A stretch of DNA of 64,000 bases, taken from the NCBI GenBank assembly GCA_018340375.1, contig JAFFJZ010000081.1, forward strand, positions 124,001 to 188,000. The letters are read 5' to 3'. The DNA comes from Gonatopus flavifemur. Taxonomy: Eukaryota > Arthropoda > Insecta > Hymenoptera > Dryinidae. Positions 58,708-64,000 of this stretch are shown piece by piece. The first letter of the stretch is position 1; every line of letters begins with the position of its first letter. The notes under the pieces are model-generated. The model was not told the DNA's origin, ran no database searches, and worked only from the letters and a program-made list of their open reading frames with translations. Made by a program: the position numbers and the translations under genes.

Positions 58708-59027
58708 CCCAAGTAGCAACAGAATTTCAAAGTATATACGAGAAGTAGAAACGTTCGTAGAATGTACGGATGAGATACGAAAAACATATAATGAATGTTC
58801 ATAGAATGTTTGAATGAGACTGTTTTAAATATACTTAGAACGTACGCAGTACATTCGAAATCTACGATATACATTCAATCGACGTTCAATCAACGTGCTG
58901 TCGTATATTCCGTTACATACGTTCGATAAATATGCATAGCACCTATAGAACGGTCTCATTCGAATGTGCATAGAACTTACTTCGAATATTCGAAGAACGT
59001 TCATAGTATATTCTGGTGCTGCTTGGG
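58708..59027. mobile_element. CCCAAGTAGC-ended MITE, copy 2, GA duplication
   Basis: The ends CCCAAGTAGCAACAGAATTT and the inverse of CCCAAGCAGCACCAGAATAT are flanked by GA on both sides. The right arm of the enclosing element carries the uninterrupted site (GTCCTAGAAATG at about 63511 on the inverse strand), showing one GA. This gives direct evidence for a 2-bp duplication. Confidence 0.88.
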
Positions 59028-59345
59028 GAACTGCGTATGTATGTCAGTGCGTAAGGTCGTGACGAGGTTAGAAATCAATCAAAAATTATAGAATTAAATT
59101 TTGCTAAATAATCATACTTTTTCAAAAATTCAATAGATTGGGAAATCATATATTTATGATGCAATTGAGTTTCTTGGATTTTTCATCACCTGCCGTGATT
59201 TTTATTCATAATTTCAAAATGGAAACTCTTGTGAAAGTTTGAAATATTCTATGCAATTTTTCGCTTATACTCTCCAATCCACATATTTTATATTATTGTA
59301 ACTGTTATCAAACGTGGATATTCAACTGATTTGAGTTGCTTGATT

Positions 59346-60217
59346 TGATATCCTTCTTGGGGAATCAATCACTATCCAAGCTTTCATTCCATGTCACTGA
59401 AATCAGCATCCTATGACGTGATAGGATTCCTTTCAGATCAGAAAATTACGATCACCCGGTTTTTATCCGGATTTCACATACGGATTTTAAAGCATATGCT
59501 GACGTTCGCAGATCTAGAATAAATATTAGCTATGCTTCGTAAACGATTTATTGTGTCATGTTGAATGAAATTCGATAATGCAATATTTTTGAAAAAAATA
59601 TACCAGACGAGCTAATAATAAGTGATGAGACATTCGAACGTCCAAAATGGGTAGAAGTCAATGACATAATTTAAAATTCTGATATGATACTGAATACGGA
59701 TTATTTATTTCAACAATTCGTACAGATCAAATATGTTTTATTGATAGATGATGGAGTGTATTTCCTTTGTATCATATTGAACATCATATTATTCGAAGAA
59801 CATTATCAGGCATACGTCATAGAACCGACATGTGATTGGTGTTTTCTATGACAAGACAATTTAACCAATGAAAAACCACGAAATCAATACTTCATCAAAA
59901 CTCGTTGGTACATGCCATATTTATAAAAACAGTATTCAAGATTTCAGGATAGTGCAAGTTAGACTTCCACGCGTTTGGATAGGGCAAAATTCATCCAGGA
60001 GTTCATTGAACCACCTCGCGGGCTTGAGAAATCAGTTGCCTCAAGCTCGCAAGAAATTGAGTCGATATCTTCAAAAATTCATCGTGAATCTCATAAACTT
60101 CATTCAATTACTCATGTTATTCAAACAGCATGAAGTTTATTTACTTGATATGAAAATTTCTTAAAATAAAAATATGTAACATCCGATTGGTTGTTACATA
60201 TTATTGCATTGACAGGA
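59346..60217. other. Interior of the 5-kb element, unassigned
   Basis: It lies downstream (minus strand) of the second unknown gene and may hold its diverged 3' exons or UTR. A plus-strand frame at 59868-60164 shows no motif. Nothing can be supported. Confidence 0.3.
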
Positions 60218-60634
60218 CCCGGGAAAAAATAATTCATATATGGTCGTATATGAGCGTATATGAATCATACATGAATCATATATGAACATATATGAAATAC
60301 ATATGAACATATATAAACATATATGAGACATATATGAGCATATATAGATTTTGGCCATATATGATCATGTATGAATGAGACTGTATATGGCCATATGTAA
60401 TCATATTCAATCATACATTATTATATGCATCCATATATGGACAAAAAAATGTCACAATTTTACATGGAATGTGATGAAAAACCAAAGGAGAGAGAAGTGA
60501 GATCAATGCTGATAGATTCCCTACTTTCATATATGACCCTATATGAACATATATGGCCAAAATCCATATATGCTCATATATGAATGCACATATGAATCCA
60601 TATATGGGTCCATGTATGGAATTTTTTTCCCGGG
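60218..60634. mobile_element. CCCGGGAAAAA-ended MITE of CATATATG monomers, GA duplication
   Basis: The ends CCCGGGAAAAAATAATTC and the inverse of CCCGGGAAAAAAATTCC are flanked by GA on both sides. The interior is a chain of CATATATGA(A/T)CATATATGG palindromes, the same monomer as at 1091-1460. It is inserted in the 5-kb element just downstream of its second gene. Confidence 0.85.
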
Positions 60635-60884
60635 GATAATTCAATTTGTTCGATTTTATGAGTTATTCAATGGATGAAACATCGGTTCGACACAATATCA
60701 CCACGAACTGTATACAAAAGATGCTGTGATTCATTCAATGTGTTTTGAATTGAATGGAATCTATATATTTGATCACATCAATTTCTGTCATGATTAAGAG
60801 AATAGAAAATGTTTTTATAGGAAACATTAATCGAATTAATTGGACATCATAGTATTTTTAGTTATCTCATTATAGAAATTAATT

Positions 60885-61754
60885 AAACAGTAATTTCAAA
60901 ATAGATTAAGCCGATTTCATTTATACCTGTATGTGACCCAAAAGGGTTGTTGATCTCTGAATCATCGAAGTATATTGTCAGAGGAATAACTATTTTGTTG
61001 GAAAATTTGAATTTCATATTTCGCCAAAGTTCACCTTTCAAAAAATTATCAATCTGAGCAGGGTGAAATTTTTCTGCTTTAATCATATAAGTGATTATTT
61101 ATTCATACACGTTTGGAAATTTGAAAAACATTTTAAAATTTCACGCATTGAGATGAAGTGACCTTCAACATTTTTCAAATCAAGTATGCTTTCATTTTCT
61201 ACGATCTACTTATATGGAAGTGTTTGCATCGTAAACGGTTGTGGTTCTATCAAATGACCCGAATTTTTCAACACAAGTTGCCCCAAATAATCTGTTTCTA
61301 ATTCTTTGAATGTATTAGAAATAATATTCAACATTTTGCCAATTCTACTGTCTGCAGAGATTGTTTCACATACCGTTTGTTTGATAAAATTGAGACCACA
61401 AGTGTCAAATAATTCAGATGCATATTCTACGATCGTTTGTACTGTGGATCTTGGAATGGTGTGATCACTAGATAATTTGGCTATGGAACTAATTGCTGCC
61501 ATATGTACACTATTATCAACTTATTTGGTCAACATCAAAATCTGAATTTGTACCGTTATCATAATTCACAATTCCATTATGCTCGTCAGTGTGTATGGTA
61601 TGAGGATGAAAACACTCATGAATGTTTTTGAACAAGATGGTTGAAGACATGTTACTGTTTCATTGAATCGATGATTGTGCTTCAATTTCGGATGTGCAAA
61701 AAGAATACTTGTGTTAATAACATCAATTGTACAAAACGGGCAAAAGTGAGACAT
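60885..61754 (-). pseudogene. Unknown gene 1 of the 5-kb element: C2H2-type N-terminus
   Basis: Reading on the minus strand from the ATG at 61754: MSHFCPFCTIDV, then an H..H pair, then CLQPSCSKTF, a two-finger C2H2-like start. A frameshift near 61620 is needed to continue into an acidic stretch (DEHNGIVNYDNGTNSDFDVD). After a short interruption the coding resumes at 61502 with MAAISSIAKLSSDHTIPRS and TVQTIVEYASELFDT, ending near a donor at 61206 after FKELETDYLGQLVL and HLIEPQPFTMQT. The next block (61086-60885) has HPAQIDNFLKGELWRN and IYFDDSEINNPFGSHTGI. From memory, C2H2 plus IPR..VQ plus NP(L/F)GSH.GI is the hallmark of uncharacterised multi-copy proteins in insect and cnidarian annotations. 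No function is known to me. Exon limits are approximate. Confidence 0.6.
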
Positions 61755-61829
61755 TTTGGATCAGCATACATGCATTCAAATAACTCAGGAAGGTTGTAAA
61801 TAGCGTTTTTGTTCATAATCGTAGAATGT

Positions 61830-62822
61830 TTAACATTCAAGTCTATTGAAACTTTGAAGTAATTCAATAATATGTTGATGTTTTTTTCCGTACGGAGTCT
61901 GGAATTTGTCCAGAACTAATTGTAAAAATAACCAAATTTGCTGCGATTGCTCTGGAAATTTCGCATTGCAGGTGTAGAATATTTCAAAGCATATATCTAC
62001 CGCTTTGAGAGCAAAATCGAATCGGTAAAGGATATTATACACAATGACGCAGAAATTATTAACCGTTTGGATAGTTTCTCCTTGGCCAACAATATAAGGC
62101 TGCACTTGCAAGCCATACTTATGCATATTTTCAATTAAATCATTATGATTGAAACGGATTTCATCGGGTGTCTGGAGTGAAAAAGAATGGAACGGACAGA
62201 GTAATTGAATAGATTATTTGATTATGAAGATCAATTCTGATTGAGAGAGATAAACAGGAAATCTTTAGGTGAGATATAAATAAGCCTTACTTTCACATGA
62301 TTGATCATACCACGTTGACTATCCGGAAACTAGGTTTCCAAACTTCTTTATTATTTTTCACGATTACTGCTCTTGAAGGAATTGGATATGCTAATAATAA
62401 TAATAAATAAATTCTTTAAAACCTGGAACGAAAATTCATAATGGATTGCCTTCTTCTTTTTGATCGAATATCCACTCGTAAAACGGAACTTTTGTAATTT
62501 GTTATGAAATTCGTCTCCTAGTCTTCCTCGTCTTTTTTCATGGACATTATTGAAACTATCTTCTTTTCGCGTTGGAGGCATATAGTAGGTTCCACGGTAC
62601 TCATTCGGGAATATTGATAATATTTCGTCTGTTAAATCAGATATATCGTCGTTCGTAATTCGGCTGACATAAATAGATTTTTTTCATTGAATAATACTGT
62701 CATGAAATAAGAAATTAACTATTGTATACAAATACCTTTTATAATGAGTGATGAGATCTGACACTATTACATCACATAAGAATACTTGACGAATCTGATA
62801 ATTCTCCATTCCGTTCGTATCC
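61830..62822 (-). CDS. Unknown gene 2 of the 5-kb element, three exons
   Basis: Minus-strand exons: 62822-62737 after a TTTGCAG acceptor, reading MENYQIRQVFLCDVIVSDLI and ending before GTATTT; 62663-62425 after TATGTCAG, with DDISDLTDEILSIFPNEYRG, MPPTRKED and a basic RRGRLGDEFHNKLQKF segment, ending CAG/GTTTTA; and 62176-61830 after CACTCCAG, with NDLIENMHKYGLQVQPYIVG, ALKAVDICFEIFYTCNAKFP and QIWLFLQLVLDKFQTPYGKK. These exons look intact, with consensus splice sites and no internal stop. The last exon ends at a TAA near 61830, about 75 bp before the start of gene 1, so the two genes run head to tail. No domain is recognised. The pairing suggests both are parts of the element's own machinery, but this is inference. 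Confidence 0.6.
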
Positions 62823-63104
62823 TGCAAACAAAGCCAGTCCCAAAAAAACCGATTTTTTTAAGAGTTGTTCAACGTAATTTTTGTGTCCGCTTTTGATTTT
62901 CTAATGGGATTCATTTTCGGTTTTATAAGTTGGTTTTCTCAATGAAGGATCGTCCTGTGCATTACGGGGATCATCGATTGTTTCCTCAGTATCCTTATAT
63001 GAAAACTAATATATGCAATATTCCGGAAAACATTTCTATATTCAGATGAAAAAATAGGAACTTTGTCTGCGTACCAGATTGTTGAGATTTGTATGATAAT
63101 TCTC

Positions 63105-63170
63105 TTCATGCCAGTATTGTTATTGTTATGATTATCATTACTATTATTATTATGATTATTATTACATAAT
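63105..63170. repeat. TTATTA/ATGATT microsatellite
   Basis: Short imperfect TTATTATGATTATTA repeats lie just inside the right arm of the 5-kb element. The Asn/His-rich minus-strand frame across them is an artefact of the repeat. Confidence 0.7.
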
Positions 63171-63610
63171 CGACTGAAATCAATCAACTGAAATCAGTTA
63201 AATATCCAAGTTTGATAACACTTACAATAATATAAAATATTTGAATTGGAGAGTATAAGCGAAACATTGTATACAATATTTCAAACTTCCACAAGAGTTT
63301 TCATCTTCAAATTGAGAATAAAAATCCCGACAGGTGATGAAAAATCCAAGAAACTCAATTGCATCATGAATATATGATTTTCCAATCTATTGAATTTTTG
63401 AAGAAGTATGATTATTCAGAAAGATATAATTCTATAATTCTTGATTGATTTCTTAACTTTTCACGACCTTAAGTACTGACATGTGAGCATTTCTAGGACT
63501 TCATTCATCCATATGCATAATTAAAACCTCTCAACCACTTGCGTGAATTACATAAGAGGAATCAAAGGGTGTAAAACAGTTACAAATCAACTAAACAAGT
63601 TACAAGTTAC

Positions 63611-64000
63611 TAGGGGTGTGCGGGACCCGAATAATTCGGGAATCCTGATTCGGGAATCGGGACGGGTCGGGATTTTTTGAATTTCCCGAATTTTCGAGAA
63701 CCCGATTTGATTCGGGTTCCCGAAACTTTTCGGGTACCGGATTCTTGCATTCTGGTTCCCTTTTTTTGTACTCGATTATTGAATTTTTTCTTGAAATAAA
63801 TTTCAAGTACAAAAATGTTCGGGGTGTCGGTAGGTTTCCTGGTATACAGTACAGTTTGATATAATAATATAATAATATAATAATATTCAAATGAATCCAT
63901 CAACTCAAAATAATACAAATATTATACACATCATCCTATTCCAATCTATCTCTCTATCTAGATACTTTTATAAAGCCGAAGACTCATGCTCATAACGGTC
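63611..64000. mobile_element. Left end of a hAT-like element
   Basis: The sequence begins TAGGGGTGTGCGGGACCCGA, very close to the TAG(G/T)GTGTGCGAG ends of the hAT-like element at 39688. It continues with AATTCGGGAACCCGAATT-type monomers to about 63740. The right end is not in the window, so the 8-bp duplication cannot be tested. Overlapping minus-strand frames are repeat artefacts. Confidence 0.6.

Larger units (their letters stand above)
58585..63605 (-). mobile_element. 5-kb element with about 0.45-kb terminal inverted repeats and two unknown genes
   Basis: Left arm segments 58585-58707 and 59030-59345 match, inverted, 63170-63605. Anchors include TGTTTTACACCCTTT, GTAATTCACGCAAGTGGT, ATGAAGTCCTAGA, TAAGGTCGTGA and TTTTTCATCACCTG. 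The MITE at 58708-59027 splits the left arm and is absent from the right arm. Between the arms lie minus-strand multi-exon coding remnants (62822-61830 and 61754-60885) and a further MITE (60218-60634). Terminal bases are unclear because a MITE abuts the left end and a hAT-like end abuts the right. No transposase, integrase or RT motif was recognised. Confidence 0.7.

Noticed and set aside
63600..63615. CCCTAGTAAC terminus for the 5-kb element at its right end
   Set aside because: The TAGGGG bases belong to the adjacent hAT-like element, so the apparent CCC-type end is probably coincidental; the left end does not match it.

Overview
The window is AT-rich nuclear DNA from an animal, almost certainly an insect. 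The mauritiana- and irritans-type mariners, the Jockey-like LINEs with short tetranucleotide tails and the short spliced exons support this. A hymenopteran origin is my guess from the mix of repeats and is not proven. The window is a nested transposon graveyard. The only host-gene candidates I could support are an exon at 9006-9111, which reads like the TM1/TM2 region of a family-B/adhesion-type GPCR, and a three-exon Ser-rich coding chain at 10277-11120.

Layout. 1-7.4 kb: iterated-motif elements and a 1.8-kb foldback inside a larger CCCAAGTAG-ended element. 7.4-11.3 kb: a GC-richer block and the host exon candidates. 11.9-20 kb: two foldbacks and a three-deep nest (17590-19981). 21.9-23.1 kb: a full-length mauritiana mariner with one premature stop. 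27.3-36.0 kb: a large inverted-repeat element that has been invaded by a pogo-like DNA transposon (28881-33263), which itself received two further insertions. 38.1-42.4 kb: a CACTGAG-ended element holding a hAT-like element that holds a Jockey-like LINE. 45.35-47.85 kb: an irritans mariner abutting a LINE. 50.2-52.55 kb: a second copy of that LINE, split by a 1.43-kb near-perfect palindrome. 54.3-56.0 kb: an iterated TCTCTGAAT element. 58.6-63.6 kb: a 5-kb element with long terminal inverted repeats and two multi-exon genes of no known transposase family.

Two themes stand out. First, many elements share simple termini (5'-CCC(A/T)AGTA-like or 5'-CACTG-like) and generate 2-bp target duplications that are not restricted to TA. 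Several are confirmed by empty sites in sister repeat arms or by an interrupted reading frame. Second, elements with unrelated ends are filled with short self-complementary monomers, a different monomer in each family. Together with the unclassified 58.6-63.6 kb element, these are the best candidates for something undescribed. All family names rest on reading motifs by eye; no search was run.
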